Part shown: one piece after another, positions 37,743 through 48,800 of the stretch | Layout of the letters: every line of letters begins with the position of its first letter | Position numbering within the stretch: position 1 is the first letter of the stretch | Source: Bacteroidota bacterium | Lineage (GTDB): Bacteria > Bacteroidota > Bacteroidia > Bacteroidales > UBA12077 | DNA length: 64,000 nucleotides | NCBI GenBank assembly: GCA_020444275.1 | Contig: JAHLLG010000007.1 | Coordinates: forward strand, 62,001-126,000 | Direction of reading: 5' to 3' | Position numbers and translations under genes: made by a program | The notes under the pieces: model-generated | The model's input: only the letters and a program-made list of their open reading frames with translations | Told to the model about the DNA's origin: nothing | Databases searched by the model: none

Positions 37743-37772
37743 CAAATATATCTATTTTTTTTGTTCTTCAAA
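37743..37772 (-). promoter_or_regulatory. Promoter of the tRNA-Gly/tRNA-Leu unit
   Basis: The minus strand reads TTTG-N18-TATATTTG (-7 at 37743-37750, -33 at 37769-37772), identical in boxes and spacing to the tRNA-Phe promoter. A weaker TATATTGCA, one T short of the same box, stands between the partial copy and the intact tRNA-Gly. Confidence 0.8.
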
Positions 37773-37805
37773 AAATATCAAGAAAAAATCTTGAATATTT
37801 TTTTA

Positions 37806-40424
37806 TTATTTTAATCCAATATGACGCTTTATCTCATTTAGCTTATTCAACGCTTCAACAGGTGTTAGATTATTAATATCTAAATTGGCAATCTCATCTC
37901 TAATCTGTTTTAGCACAGGATCATCTAACTGAAAAATAGTTGTTTGCATTCCTTCCCGATGTTCGGCAATTTCACCGACAGGTTTTGATAATCCATCCTT
38001 TTTTTCTGACTTCTCTAAATCCTTTAAAATATCGTTAGCCCTGTTCACAACACTTTTTGGCATCCCTGCCATTTGTGCCACATGAATACCAAAACTGTGT
38101 TCACTACCTCCTCGTTTTAGTTTTCTCAGGAAAATCACTTTATCGTCCAACTCTTTCACCGAAATATTATAATTTTTAATACGGTTAAAAGACTTCTCCA
38201 TCTCGTTCAATTCATGGTAATGCGTTGCAAATAGTGTTTTTGCTTTTGCTGTTGGATGCTCATGAATATATTCTGCCATTGCCCATGCTATGGAAATTCC
38301 GTCGTACGTACTTGTTCCTCTGCCAATTTCATCAAGGAGAATCAAGCTACGTGAAGAAATATTATTTAAAATACTGGCCGCTTCGTGCATTTCAACCATA
38401 AACGTTGATTCGCCAAGTGAGATATTATCCGATGCACCTACACGTGTAAAAATCTTATCTACAATTCCAATTTTTGCAGCTTTAGCCGGAACAAAACTTC
38501 CTATCTGAGCTAAGAGCACAATTAATGCTGTTTGTCTCAAAAGAGCCGACTTACCCGACATATTAGGACCCGTAATTACGATAATTTGTTGCAGATCATT
38601 ATCTAAATAAACATCATTGGAAATATAAGATTCATCAATAGGAAGCATTTTCTCAATTACCGGATGTCGGCCTTCTTTAATATCTATGGTATTTGAATCG
38701 TTAATCTCCGGACGTACATATTTATTCTCCTCTGCAACAAAAGTAAAAGATAACAAGCAATCTAACTTGGCAATTAATGATGCATTTAATTGTATGGATG
38801 ATATGTACTCTTCAAGACTCGATACCAGTTCTAAGAATAGTTTCTGCTCTAATTCCAACGATTTTTCTTCAGCACCCAATATCTTTACCTCATACTCCTT
38901 CAATTCTTCGGTGATATATCTTTCGGCACTAACCAGTGTCTGCTTTCTAATCCACTCTTCCGGAACTTTATCTTTATGTGTATTGCGAACTTCGATATAA
39001 TATCCGAATACATTGTTAAAACTAATTTTTAATGAGGTAATACCTGTTCGTTCTATTTCGCGTTGTTGAAGCTGCAACAAGTAATCTTTGCCTGAGTAAG
39101 CTAACTTTCTGTATTCATCAAGATCGTCAGAAACACCGTCGGCAATATAATTTCCTTTACTTAACAAGGCCGGAGGATCAGGAAAGATCTCTTTTTCTAT
39201 GCGATCTCTTATCGTTACGCAAGGATTGAGCTGATCACCAATCTTTTTCAACGCTTCATTATCAGACTCCAGGCAAGCTTTTTTTATAGGTTCAATAGCT
39301 AATAGCGCATTCTTTAACTGGACTACCTCACGAGGATTAACACGACCAGTTGCTACCTTTGAGATTATACGCTCCAGATCACCAATCTCTTTGATATGCT
39401 CTGCCAGTAACTCTTTAAAATCGGCATTGGAAAGTAGAAAATCGATGACATCATGACGTTCCTTTATAGGATTCTCATCTTTTAGAGGTAGCGCAACCCA
39501 ACGTTTTAGCAACCTTGCACCCATAGGTGAAATGGTTCTATCAATCACATCAACCAATGTTTTGGCTCCTTCGTTTATGGAAAAGAATAATTCAAGATTC
39601 CGTATCGTGAATTTATCCAACCAAACATAACGATCTTCTTCTATTCTTGATAATGTAGAAACATGTTGCAATTTCTCGTGCTGAGTAATTTCCAGGTACT
39701 GTAATATGGATCCGGCAGCGATTATACCACTCTGTAGGCTTTGCACTCCAAACCCTTTTAAAGACGATGTTTGAAAGCGTTTCAGTAATTTGTCCGTTGC
39801 ATTTTCTTCAGTATAAACCCAATCGTCTAGTTTGTAGGTGTAAAACTTATCTCCAAATAGCTCCTTAAATCGTTGCTGTTTGCTTCGTTCAAATAGTACC
39901 TCTTTCGGCTGAAAGCTATTTAATAGTTTGTCTATATAATCAAACCCTCCCTCAGCTGTTAGAAACTCTCCAGTTGAGATATCTAAAAACGCTACACCAG
40001 CATGACTTTTTTCAATGTGTACCGAGGCTAAGAAATTATTTTCGCGATTTTCCAGAACATTATCATTTAAGGAAACCCCAGGTGTTACCATTTCGGTAAC
40101 ACCACGCTTTACTATTTTTTTGGTTTTCTTGGGATCTTCCAGCTGCTCACAAATAGCTACGCGTTGTCCTGCTCTAACAAGTTTTGGCAAGTATGTATCC
40201 AAAGCATGATATGGAACTCCTGCCAATTCTACAAATGAAGCTGCTCCATTTGCTCGTTTCGTTAAGGTAATACCTAAAATTTCGGCTGCTTTTATGGCAT
40301 CTTCTCCAAATGTTTCATAAAAATCGCCCACTCTAAATAAAAGTATTGCATCAGGATGTTTACTTTTAACCTGGTAATACTGCTTCATTAAAGGAGTTTC
40401 TGCGTATTTCTTTTTCTCAGCCAA
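37806..40424 (-). CDS. mutS: DNA mismatch repair protein MutS
   Basis: The 872-residue protein recognises mismatches. In order: the mismatch-binding domain with [14 protein letters not shown] (Phe-x-Glu motif) near residue 29, connector and lever/clamp domains, and the ATPase with Walker [14 protein letters not shown] near 620 and [14 protein letters not shown] near 700. Length is normal for MutS1. The start appears to be TTG at 40424 ([17 protein letters not shown]): the frame from there matches the usual N-terminus, the next ATG would cut conserved residues, and the promoter at 40453-40483 leaves a leader of about 22 nt. It is monocistronic. Confidence 0.97.
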   Translation of the reverse strand: MAEKKKYAETPLMKQYYQVKSKHPDAILLFRVGDFYETFGEDAIKAAEILGITLTKRANGAASFVELAGVPYHALDTYLPKLVRAGQRVAICEQLEDPKKTKKIVKRGVTEMVTPGVSLNDNVLENRENNFLASVHIEKSHAGVAFLDISTGEFLTAEGGFDYIDKLLNSFQPKEVLFERSKQQRFKELFGDKFYTYKLDDWVYTEENATDKLLKRFQTSSLKGFGVQSLQSGIIAAGSILQYLEITQHEKLQHVSTLSRIEEDRYVWLDKFTIRNLELFFSINEGAKTLVDVIDRTISPMGARLLKRWVALPLKDENPIKERHDVIDFLLSNADFKELLAEHIKEIGDLERIISKVATGRVNPREVVQLKNALLAIEPIKKACLESDNEALKKIGDQLNPCVTIRDRIEKEIFPDPPALLSKGNYIADGVSDDLDEYRKLAYSGKDYLLQLQQREIERTGITSLKISFNNVFGYYIEVRNTHKDKVPEEWIRKQTLVSAERYITEELKEYEVKILGAEEKSLELEQKLFLELVSSLEEYISSIQLNASLIAKLDCLLSFTFVAEENKYVRPEINDSNTIDIKEGRHPVIEKMLPIDESYISNDVYLDNDLQQIIVITGPNMSGKSALLRQTALIVLLAQIGSFVPAKAAKIGIVDKIFTRVGASDNISLGESTFMVEMHEAASILNNISSRSLILLDEIGRGTSTYDGISIAWAMAEYIHEHPTAKAKTLFATHYHELNEMEKSFNRIKNYNISVKELDDKVIFLRKLKRGGSEHSFGIHVAQMAGMPKSVVNRANDILKDLEKSEKKDGLSKPVGEIAEHREGMQTTIFQLDDPVLKQIRDEIANLDINNLTPVEALNKLNEIKRHIGLK

Positions 40425-40452
40425 AATTTTTAGTGTTTATTTAGTAGTCCGA

Positions 40453-40483
40453 CAAAATTAAAACTAATCGAGTACATTTCAAT
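40453..40483 (-). promoter_or_regulatory. Promoter of mutS
   Basis: The minus strand reads ATTG-N19-TAATTTTG, with -7 at 40453-40460 and -33 at 40480-40483. One mismatch to the consensus lies in the -33 box. Confidence 0.65.
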
Positions 40484-40589
40484 AAATAAGGAATTTGATT
40501 TATTAACAGATTATGAGATTCAAATTATTGCATACCCCATATAAATTTCATTTGCTAATTTGATGGTCAGATTACTCTTAAAGTCTGAA

Positions 40590-40667
40590 TAAAAAAATAG
40601 TCCTTGCTTTTACAAGGACTAATAAATTCAACATTTAAGGTAAATTTTTAGGGGTTAATTTTTTCGC
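40590..40667 (-). ncRNA. Candidate short RNA (about 80 nt) between mutS and the saccharopine dehydrogenase-like gene
   Basis: A near-consensus promoter (TTTG-N18-TATTTTAG, -7 at 40673-40680, -33 at 40699-40702) points leftward, and a perfect 8-bp terminator stem (40599-40606 with 40613-40620) with a T7 tail follows about 60 nt later. The predicted RNA begins at CGAAAAAATTAACCCC. An 18-codon frame (MLNLLVLVKAR...) overlaps the terminator stem but has no Shine-Dalgarno, so coding is not assumed. The last base of the -7 box region deviates from consensus, so confidence is limited. Confidence 0.35.
40599..40620 (-). terminator. Terminator hairpin upstream of mutS
   Basis: A perfect 8-bp stem (AGTCCTTG with CAAGGACT) has a 6-nt loop, and seven A residues at 40591-40597 read as a U-tract on the minus strand. 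It lies upstream of the mutS promoter, so it must end some other minus-strand transcript, the candidate short RNA. Confidence 0.8.
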
Positions 40668-40705
40668 TGAGGCTAAAATAGCAACTTTTTCTTAAAAACA
40701 AAAAA

Positions 40706-40780
40706 CAGATCAAAAAAAATTTAAATATTGATTACCTTGTGCTACCTATTTAATAAGGTAGGCAGCTTTTTTTTGATCTG
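40706..40780. repeat. Long inverted repeat with 14-bp perfect arms
   Basis: CAGATC-A8 at 40706-40719 is the exact inverse of T8-GATCTG at 40767-40780. Inside, TACCTT (40733-40738) and AAGGTA (40755-40760) form a second pair. The A8/T8 runs let it act as a terminator in both directions, or as a cruciform/regulatory site just upstream of the short RNA promoter. No gene lies in the surrounding 484-bp gap. Confidence 0.6.
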
Positions 40781-40908
40781 ATTTAAAAGACTGTTTTCAT
40801 AAAAAAACCTGAATCTTTGAATCTTTTTTCAAAAACTGTCAAAAACCATTTTTCTTATTCAATTATAATTTTACATTAGCACCATCATTTAAAATTAAAT
40901 TTCTTTTT

Positions 40909-42246
40909 ATGAAAAAAATATTAATACTTGGAGCAGGACTATCATCATCAAGTTTGATAAAATATTTATTAGATCACTCAACAGAGCACAACTGGAAAGT
41001 TAGAGTTGGTGATATGTCGTTAGATATAGCAAAAAAGAAAATCGACAACCACGAAAATGGTGAAGCCCTAGAATTTAATGTGTTTAATGAGCAGCAACGA
41101 ATTGAGGAAATTAAAAACACGGATGTTGTAATTTCGATGTTACCCGCGCGTTTTCATCATTTAGTTGCTGAAAAATGTATTGAGTTTGGAAAACATATGG
41201 TTACTGCTTCATATGTTTCGCCTGAGGTTAAATCTCTAGATAAAGAAGCGAAAGAGAAAGGCTTATTATTGCTAAATGAAATAGGTGTTGACCCGGGGAT
41301 TGATCACATGTCTGCCATGAAAGTTATCGATGAAATTAAAGCCAAAGGTGGCGAAATGGTAGCTTTCAAATCGAGTACAGGCGGACTGGTTGCACCTGAA
41401 TATGATAATAACCCGTGGAATTACAAATTTACATGGAATCCAAGAAACGTTGTTGTAGCTGGTCAGTCGGTTGCACAATATATTGATCATGGAAAGTATA
41501 AGTTTGTTCCTTATCATCAGCTATTTAGACGTATTGAAAAATTATCAATTCTTGATGTTGGTGAATTTGAAATGTATCCTAACCGGGATTCATTAAGCTA
41601 CAGAAAAACTTACGGATTGGAAGATATCCCTACTCTTTTAAGAGGAACATTGCGACGCCCCGGATATTCTAAAGCATGGAATGTTTTCGTTCAGCTGGGA
41701 GTTACCGATGATTCTTTTGTTATTGAAAACTCGGAAGATCTTACCTACAGGGATTTTATAAACTTATTTCTTCCTTACAATACAAAGGATTCTATTGAGC
41801 AGAAATTGTGTGATTATGTCGGTATTGATATAGAATCTGAAATGATGAGTCGTTTAAAATGGCTGGGAATTTTTGAAGAAAATAAAATTGGATTAGCCAA
41901 TGCCACTCCAGCACAAATATTACAAAAGTTACTTGAAGAAAAATGGGCACTTGGTCCTGAAGACAAAGATATGATTGCCATGCAACATCAATTTGATTAT
42001 AAATTGAATGGCAAAACAAAACGTATTTTATCATCGTTAGTTGTAAGAGGGAAAGATCAGGTGCACACAGCCATGTCGATAACTGTAGGAATACCTGTTG
42101 CCATAGCAACTAAACTTTTCTTAACAGGTGTTATTAAAAAAGCAGGAGTTATTGTTCCTACTATGAAAGATGTTTATGAACCTGTTCTTAATGAATTAGA
42201 AGAATATGGTATTGTATTTATTGAAGAAGAAATGGATTTAGATTAA
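40909..42246 (+). CDS. Saccharopine dehydrogenase family protein (LYS9-like)
   Basis: The 445-residue protein has an N-terminal Rossmann fold starting MKKILILGAGLSSSSL, the NEIGVDPGIDHMSAM block near residue 125, and the C-terminal saccharopine dehydrogenase domain with a long insert (about 130-370). Family members reduce or oxidise saccharopine and related imine adducts of lysine metabolism with NAD(P). In Bacteroidota the exact substrate is not established for this form. It is monocistronic, ending in a strong terminator at 42282-42305. Confidence 0.9.
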   Translation: MKKILILGAGLSSSSLIKYLLDHSTEHNWKVRVGDMSLDIAKKKIDNHENGEALEFNVFNEQQRIEEIKNTDVVISMLPARFHHLVAEKCIEFGKHMVTASYVSPEVKSLDKEAKEKGLLLLNEIGVDPGIDHMSAMKVIDEIKAKGGEMVAFKSSTGGLVAPEYDNNPWNYKFTWNPRNVVVAGQSVAQYIDHGKYKFVPYHQLFRRIEKLSILDVGEFEMYPNRDSLSYRKTYGLEDIPTLLRGTLRRPGYSKAWNVFVQLGVTDDSFVIENSEDLTYRDFINLFLPYNTKDSIEQKLCDYVGIDIESEMMSRLKWLGIFEENKIGLANATPAQILQKLLEEKWALGPEDKDMIAMQHQFDYKLNGKTKRILSSLVVRGKDQVHTAMSITVGIPVAIATKLFLTGVIKKAGVIVPTMKDVYEPVLNELEEYGIVFIEEEMDLD

Positions 42247-42281
42247 TATAGGACCAAAGTCCAACCTTTTTATTCTGATTT

Positions 42282-42305
42282 AACCCCGGGCTTAAACCCG
42301 GGGTT
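42282..42305 (+). terminator. Terminator of the saccharopine dehydrogenase-like gene
   Basis: A perfect 9-bp GC-rich stem (42282-42290 with 42297-42305) has a 6-nt loop and is followed by TTACTTTTTT on the plus strand. Confidence 0.9.
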
Positions 42306-42343
42306 TACTTTTTTCAGATCTAAGAGCTTTAACCCAAAAGATT

Positions 42344-43057
42344 CTAAAATGCTAAATAGAAATCTTTAGTTAGGCTTTTATAGGCTTCAGAATATTCGTG
42401 CCGTTTGTTGAGTTCAATAATTATTTCTTGTTCATCAAGCGGCTTTTTTGTTTGCTGAAACTCCAGGAGTAATCGTTTAGGATCGCGACCAGGTTTTGGT
42501 AATATTTTGGTTTGGCGCACACAATAAAACCCCGCTTCTGAGGCTTTTAAAATAAACATGTTACCTTCCAGATAGGGTAAAATAATACTTAATGTACCCT
42601 GTTCACTTAAAAGTTTTTTTGCTCCGCTAATCAAATCTTCCAGCTTTAAGTTTGAATTATGACGAGCATCCGTTCTTTTGCTATCGGGGGCAAACATAGA
42701 GTTCTGAAAATATGGAGGATTAGATACAATTAAATCATATGGGTCATTCTCTAACTTTACAAAGTCCTGAAAAGACTTGTTCGCAACGTTTACTCTTTCT
42801 GCCCAAGGAGATTTGTTCACATTTTCAACGGCTTGTTCTGTAGCTTGTCTATCAATTTCAATGGCATCAATCATGGCATTTGAACGCTGCGCTATCATTA
42901 AAGCAATAAGTCCTGTTCCTGTGCCAATATCTAATACTTTTTCTGCCTTTTCGCAATCAGTCCATGCACCAAGCAAAACTCCATCTGTGCCAACCTTCAT
43001 GGCACATCTGTTCTGATAAATTGTGAATTGTTTGAATTTAAAATAATTGTTTGACAT
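42344..43057 (-). CDS. tRNA1(Val) (adenine37-N6)-methyltransferase-like (TrmN6/YfiC family)
   Basis: The 237-residue class I methyltransferase has KVGTDGVLLGAW near residue 21, the SAM loop VLDIGTGTGLIAL at 41-53, and the N6-adenine catalytic motif NPPYF at 113-117. This set is typical of the YfiC/TrmN6 group, which methylates A37 of tRNA-Val. It is the last gene of a tight five-gene operon (tatA, antiporter, ABC ATPase, TIGR02757, this gene) with gaps of 2-18 bp. Confidence 0.92.
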   Translation of the reverse strand: MSNNYFKFKQFTIYQNRCAMKVGTDGVLLGAWTDCEKAEKVLDIGTGTGLIALMIAQRSNAMIDAIEIDRQATEQAVENVNKSPWAERVNVANKSFQDFVKLENDPYDLIVSNPPYFQNSMFAPDSKRTDARHNSNLKLEDLISGAKKLLSEQGTLSIILPYLEGNMFILKASEAGFYCVRQTKILPKPGRDPKRLLLEFQQTKKPLDEQEIIIELNKRHEYSEAYKSLTKDFYLAF

Positions 43058-43059
43058 CG

Positions 43060-43839
43060 CTAAAATTTTTCAAAAATACCTAAACCAAAAAGTGCAAAAT
43101 CGTATTTAACTGGATCCAACGGATCGAAACTTCTTAAAACATTTGTGATTTCTTCTACAGCTTTCCAGTCGTTTTGTTTTCGTTTAAGCAAACCCAATTT
43201 TCTGGCTACATTACCCGTATGAACATCCAAAGGCAAATATAACGAAGATGCAGGAATTTTATTCCATAGACCGAAATCAACTCCCTGATGATCTTTCCTG
43301 ATCATCCACCTGAAATACATATTCAACCTCTTTGCCGATGCCCCTTTAAGCACATTCGAAAAATGTTTCTGTGTTCTTGCTGGATATTCGATCTCAAAAA
43401 ATATCTTTCGAAACTCAACTAACACATTAAAAATGTTTTTCTCTTCAAGATATATTTTCTGGATTAAATCCCCTAATCCATTATAATTTACGTATATATT
43501 TTTAAGTGATTGAATAAAAAACTTACCATCCTCTCCATTGAATGTTCTGTGCTTAAAATGTGAAAATCTCTCCAGGTCCTTATTTGAGAAATTCATGATA
43601 AACTCATAAGGAGCATGATCCATAAGCGCAATTAACCGCTGCATATTTTTAATAATTGTAACTCGTTGCCCCCAGGCAATTGTTGCAGTTAGGAATCCGG
43701 CAATTTCTATATCATGAATATCTGTAAACTGATGAGGAATCTGAACAGGATCAGTACTTATAAAATCCGGATGATTATACTTTTCAGCCTTTTCATCCAG
43801 AAACTCCTTTATTCCACTTAATTCTTTGGGGAAAATCAT
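43060..43839 (-). CDS. TIGR02757 (DUF2400) family protein
   Basis: The 259-residue protein is helix-rich, with no signal peptide or membrane segment. It matches the TIGR02757 family, widespread in Bacteroidota: DPVQIPHQFTDIHDIEIAGF, ATIAWGQR, RTFNGEDGKFFIQSL, and LPLDVHTGNVARKLGLL followed by a DPVKYDFALFGLG end. The C-terminal part recalls helix-hairpin-helix DNA glycosylases in pattern, which is my inference only. The function is unknown. It lies 2-3 bp from its neighbours. Confidence 0.9.
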   Translation of the reverse strand: MIFPKELSGIKEFLDEKAEKYNHPDFISTDPVQIPHQFTDIHDIEIAGFLTATIAWGQRVTIIKNMQRLIALMDHAPYEFIMNFSNKDLERFSHFKHRTFNGEDGKFFIQSLKNIYVNYNGLGDLIQKIYLEEKNIFNVLVEFRKIFFEIEYPARTQKHFSNVLKGASAKRLNMYFRWMIRKDHQGVDFGLWNKIPASSLYLPLDVHTGNVARKLGLLKRKQNDWKAVEEITNVLRSFDPLDPVKYDFALFGLGIFEKF

Positions 43840-43842
43840 ATT

Positions 43843-44496
43843 CTACGAAAGAAATAAACCATCCTTCATGGTTAGCTTTCTGTCGGCCATATTAGCCAGT
43901 TCATTATCGTGAGTAACAATTACTATGGATGGATTGTACTTATCGCGCAACGAGAAAAATAGCTCGTGCAATTCATTTCTATTTTCTGTGTCGAGATTTC
44001 CTGATGGTTCATCGGCAAAAATAACCGATGGTTCGTTTATCAAAGCTCTTGCTACTGCAACTCGCTGCTGCTCACCACCTGATAATTCTTTCGGTTTATG
44101 GTCTATTCTATGATCAAGTTTTAAAAATGAAAGAATTTCCTTAGCCTTTTTTTCTGCCTGATCCTTTGGAATGTTTCCAATAAAAGCTGGTATACAAACA
44201 TTCTCCAATGCAGTAAATTCCGGTAACAAATGGTGAAACTGAAAAACGAAACCAATGTTATTATTTCTAAATGCAGCAAGCTGCTTATCTTTAAACTTAC
44301 TTACATTCTTATCGTCGTATAATATCTGACCTGAATCGGGCCTGCTTAATGTTCCAAGGATTTGCAAAAACGTAGTTTTCCCCGCACCGCTAGGTCCTAC
44401 AATTGAAATTATCTCTCCCTTTTTGATTTCTAAATCAATCCCCTTGAGAACTTTTACATCACCATACGATTTTGTAATATTTTTTGCTTTAATCAT
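43843..44496 (-). CDS. ABC transporter ATP-binding protein (LolD/MacB-type)
   Basis: The 217-residue ATPase has Walker [10 protein letters not shown] at 34-42, a Q-loop in [18 protein letters not shown], signature [15 protein letters not shown] near 138-152, Walker [13 protein letters not shown], and the H-loop VIVTHD. The pattern is that of lipoprotein-release or MacB-type exporters. No permease is beside it; a MacB-type permease without an ATPase lies at 51932-53302. It is third in the tatA operon, 11 bp after the antiporter gene. Confidence 0.93.
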   Translation of the reverse strand: MIKAKNITKSYGDVKVLKGIDLEIKKGEIISIVGPSGAGKTTFLQILGTLSRPDSGQILYDDKNVSKFKDKQLAAFRNNNIGFVFQFHHLLPEFTALENVCIPAFIGNIPKDQAEKKAKEILSFLKLDHRIDHKPKELSGGEQQRVAVARALINEPSVIFADEPSGNLDTENRNELHELFFSLRDKYNPSIVIVTHDNELANMADRKLTMKDGLFLS

Positions 44497-44507
44497 TTCA
44501 TTGTGAT

Positions 44508-45452
44508 TTAGATTTGACCCGTTGAAAAAGCCAAATAGATATACAATAGATAAATGCTAACAAAAATCAATCCTTTCCAACGAGTAACCACTGCTTTTCT
44601 GATTGGTAATATAAATAGAAAAAGTAACAAAGCAATTCCCAACATCCAGAAAAAATCAAATTTTAATACCATCGGGTGTATGTCAATTGATTTTACCATA
44701 CTCGTAATACCCAAAATAGCTAGAATATTAAAGATGTTTGATCCAATGATGTTACCAATAAAGATATCCAACTCTTTTCGCAGTGCAGCAGCAACCGATG
44801 TTGCCAGCTCAGGCAAACTAGTCCCTAAAGCTATTACCGTAACAGAAATTATTCTCTCTTCAACACCTAACTTTAAGGCAATATTAGATGCTCCCCGAAC
44901 TAAAAACTCTGCACCATAAATTAATCCTAATGCAGATATCGAAACCAATAAAATGGATACGAACATATTGTGTTTAGGAGGAATGGATTCCTCCAGAGAT
45001 TGTAACTTTTCTTTCCTTGATTTATGAATTGACCTGAAAATAAATGCACCAAGAATGACTACAAAAATCAGCCCTTCGATAAATTGCAACGTTAAGTTTA
45101 AGCAAAAAATATAAAACAGCAGGCTAACGAGCATCATAATCGACCAATCGAAATGGATAGCCCTTTTTTTTACTTTAACTGGAAGAATAATGGCCGTAAG
45201 ACCTAATACTAATGCAATGTTTGCAATATTTGATCCGATAACATTTCCAATTGCAATATCCGGATGTCCGCCAATAGCGGCATCTAAACTCACAACTAAT
45301 TCGGGTGCTGAAGTGCCGAATGAAACTAAAACGACACCAATAACCAATTTAGAAACTTTAAAATGCCCTGCCAGTGAAACACTCCCTCTAACCAGAAAGT
45401 CTCCTGCCAGTGCTAATAAAACCAAACCAAGTAGTAGAAATAATACATCCAT
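44508..45452 (-). CDS. Calcium/sodium antiporter (YrbG-type, CaCA superfamily)
   Basis: The 314-residue membrane protein has about ten helices in two inverted halves. The alpha repeats are both intact: [12 protein letters not shown] at 44-55 and [17 protein letters not shown] near 207, each followed by a [11 protein letters not shown] or [11 protein letters not shown] block. It exchanges Na+ for Ca2+ across the inner membrane. It lies 18 bp downstream of tatA. Confidence 0.94.
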   Translation of the reverse strand: MDVLFLLLGLVLLALAGDFLVRGSVSLAGHFKVSKLVIGVVLVSFGTSAPELVVSLDAAIGGHPDIAIGNVIGSNIANIALVLGLTAIILPVKVKKRAIHFDWSIMMLVSLLFYIFCLNLTLQFIEGLIFVVILGAFIFRSIHKSRKEKLQSLEESIPPKHNMFVSILLVSISALGLIYGAEFLVRGASNIALKLGVEERIISVTVIALGTSLPELATSVAAALRKELDIFIGNIIGSNIFNILAILGITSMVKSIDIHPMVLKFDFFWMLGIALLLFLFILPIRKAVVTRWKGLIFVSIYLLYIYLAFSTGQI

Positions 45453-45470
45453 AAACTGATGTGCAGTTAA

Positions 45471-45716
45471 TTATCCTTTCAAGTCGTCCTTTGTTTCTTT
45501 AATTTCCTTATCCATCTCCTCCAGATCCTTTTTAATATCTCCTGTATGATCGTTCATTTCTCTTTTAATATCGTCTGCAGCTTTTCTAAACTCTCGCATA
45601 CCTTTCCCCAAACCTTTTGCTATTTCAGGAATTTTATTGGCTCCAAACAATACCAAAACTACCAAAAGGATAACAAATATTTCCTGTCCGCTTATAAAAA
45701 TAAAATGCGTAGTCAT
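45471..45716 (-). CDS. tatA: Sec-independent protein translocase subunit TatA/TatE
   Basis: The 81-residue protein has a short periplasmic N-terminus, one membrane helix (about 8-24), the hinge [20 protein letters not shown] and an amphipathic helix, then an acidic/basic charged tail. It forms the pore of the twin-arginine pathway with TatC, which is not in this window. It is the first gene of a five-gene operon. Confidence 0.95.
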   Translation of the reverse strand: MTTHFIFISGQEIFVILLVVLVLFGANKIPEIAKGLGKGMREFRKAADDIKREMNDHTGDIKKDLEEMDKEIKETKDDLKG

Positions 45717-45757
45717 ATTATTCGTTTGTACAAATATACATTATATTGAATAATAAA

Positions 45758-45784
45758 AAAGGCTCCTTGAATTAAGGAGCCTTT
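45758..45784 (-). terminator. Terminator of secDF
   Basis: A perfect 11-bp stem pairs 45758-45768 with 45774-45784 around a 5-nt loop. A residues at 45754-45760 give the U-tract on the minus strand. It separates secDF from the tatA operon. Confidence 0.9.
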
Positions 45785-45804
45785 AAAATTTATATCTTGA
45801 AAGA

Positions 45805-48800
45805 TTAATTTTTCTTTCCTTTTATTTTCTTTTCATCTTTTTTGTGAACTGTATCGAACACAACCGGAGTAGCTATAAATAGCGATGAATATGTACCTAC
45901 TACTACACCAACAAGCAATGCAAATACAAATCCACGAATTACTTCGCCACCAAAGATGAAAATGGTTAATAATACAACAAACGTACTTAACGATGTACTG
46001 AATGTACGGCTTAATGTACTATTTAATGCATCATTTAGAATTGTTTTTCGTTCACGTTTTGGATATAATGTAACGTACTCTCTGATACGGTCGAATACAA
46101 CCACGGTATCGTTAATAGAGTAACCTACAACCGTTAATATTGCCGCAATAAATGCCTGGTCAATCTCCAACGAGAACGGTAAAATACCCCAGGTTAATGA
46201 GAATATTCCTAAAATGATTAGAACATCGTGCATCAATGCAACAATAGCACCTAAACCATATTGCCAGTTTCTAAATCGAATAAATATGTAAACGAACATT
46301 AACACAATAGCAAGTACAATAACTACTAATGATTTGTATAAAATATCATCGGCAATTGTTGCTCCTACTTTGTGTGAGCTCTTAACTCCATATACATGTT
46401 CTAAGTCTGAAGTACCAGCTTCTTTAATCTGATTATCCTGCTCAACAACAAATCCTTTTAAGAAATTTTCTTTCGACAAATTATCCAGACCAAAATATGG
46501 TTTTAATCCATCAAATAATTTTGTTTCTACGTCATTATCAACTTCAACATCATCTTCATCTACTCTGTACTGAGTAGTGATCTTAACCTGATTATCATCT
46601 CCAAATATTTTTACTTCAGGTGCTTCTCCATATACTCCTTCAAGAGATTTTGCCACATCAAGCGTATTTACAGTTTCCTGGAAACGAACAACGTATGTTC
46701 TACCACCAGTAAAGTCAACACCTTTATTAAGACCTCTTGTAAATAAAGAGCCTAAACTAACTAAAATTACGATTGCAGATATTACATAGAAAATTTTACG
46801 TTTTTCTAAGAATTTAATAGCTGTATTTTTAAATGCACCTTGGGTAAGTTTAGTTGCATATGTAATTTCTTTATTACGTTTTAAGTACCATTCAAATATT
46901 AATCGGGTTAAGAAAATTGCAGTAAATAATGAAGTTAAGATACCAATTAACAATGTGGTTGCAAAACCTTTAATCGGACCAGTACCAAACACATAAAGAA
47001 TGATCGCCGTTAACAATGTTGTTACGTTGGCATCAATAATTGCTGAATATGCATGCTTATAACCATCTTTAACCGCTAATTTTACACCTTTACCAGCTGC
47101 CAGCTCTTCACGAATACGCTCATAAATAAGCACGTTTGCATCAACCGACATACCAATTGTTAACACAATACCGGCAATACCAGGTAAGGTAAGTACAGCA
47201 CCAAGCGATGCTAAAACTCCCATGATAAAGAACATATTTGCAATTAATGCTAAGTCGGCAACTAAACCTGCTTTACGGCTATAGTAGAAAATCATATAAA
47301 CCATAACTACTATAAAGGCAATAAAGAAAGAGTTTAAACCGGCATTAATTGCTTCCTGACCAAGCGATGGACCTACAACTTCTTCCTGAATAATTCTTGC
47401 TGGTGCTGGTAATTTACCAGATTTTAATATGTTGGCTAAGTCTTTTGCTTCGTTTACTGTAAAGTCTCCTGAAATAGATGAACGACCACCAGTAATTTCC
47501 TGGTTAACTCTTGGCGCTGAGTATACATAATCGTCAAGAACAATTGCAATAAAGTTTCCTACATTATTTTTGGTTAAACGTGCCCAGGTTTTTGCACCGT
47601 CGGCATTCATGCTCATAGAAACTTCCGCATTACCTGTATTTTGATCAAATTCTGATCTTGCGTCAGTAACTACATCGCCGTCAAGTGGTGCTTTACCATC
47701 ACGACCAGTTACTTTAATTGCGTGTAACTCATAAAAACTTTCTGTATCGTCATATTTGTAAGGCTTCACGTGCCATTTAAATACCATATCACGAGGGAAC
47801 ACATTTTTAACCTGTTCCATGTTGAGGTAATCATTTACTTTTGAAGTGTCGGCATAATGCGCCATTCCAATTACCGATCCCTCCATTGGTTGTCCGGATT
47901 GTGGGTTGATACTTGGACGCAACACTGAAAATAACGGATACCTTTCAGCAATCTGATTCTTGCTTAAGTCAGCTGAATCCTGCATTGTTGAGTCTGACTC
48001 GATCTGATCAATTAATGATAATTCACTTTCTTCTTCTCCTTCAGCCTTTGCAACCTCATCTACTTTCTCTTTATCAGCTTTTTCCGATTTTTCAAGTTGC
48101 TTTTGAGCTTGCTCCATATTGTAAATTACCTCGTTAGCTTGTAGAAGGTAATTGTACACCTGTGTATTATTGTATGTTTCCCAGAATTCAAGATTTGCTG
48201 TACCTTGCAGTAGATCACGAACACGTTCCTGATCTTTAACCCCTGGCAACTCAACCATAATTCTACCGGCACTACCTTCTATTCTTTGAATATTAGGCTG
48301 AACAACACCGAAACGGTCGATACGAGTATTTAAAATATTAAATGAATTATCGATCGCATCTTTCGATTCTTCACGAATAACCTTTAATACTTCCTCGTTT
48401 GTTGAGTTAAAATCAACCTTATCTTTTAATTCGATGGTATTAAAAATAGCCGCTAATTTTGCATTTGGATCAATTTCGTTAAATGCTCTTCCAAACAATG
48501 TTACGTAATCTTCACGACTATCTTTACTATACTCTCTTGCTAATGTTAATGCCTTTTGGAAAGTAGTATCTTTATTATTATTCGACATCGCCTTGATAAT
48601 ATCTTCAACCGATATCTCAAGAATTACGTTCATACCACCTTTAAGGTCAAGACCTAGGTTAATTTCTCTCTCCTGACATTCTCTAAATGTATATTTTCTA
48701 AATCCCAGGTTGTATACTTCTTCACTCGAAATTGAATCAAGATATTCATATTCAAGATCTGAAACTGCTACTTGTTCTTCAGGATGATTTTCTACATACT

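Noticed and set aside
45190-45459. An 89-residue plus-strand frame opposite the antiporter gene
   Set aside because: The antiporter has intact family motifs in the other direction; the plus frame is its shadow.
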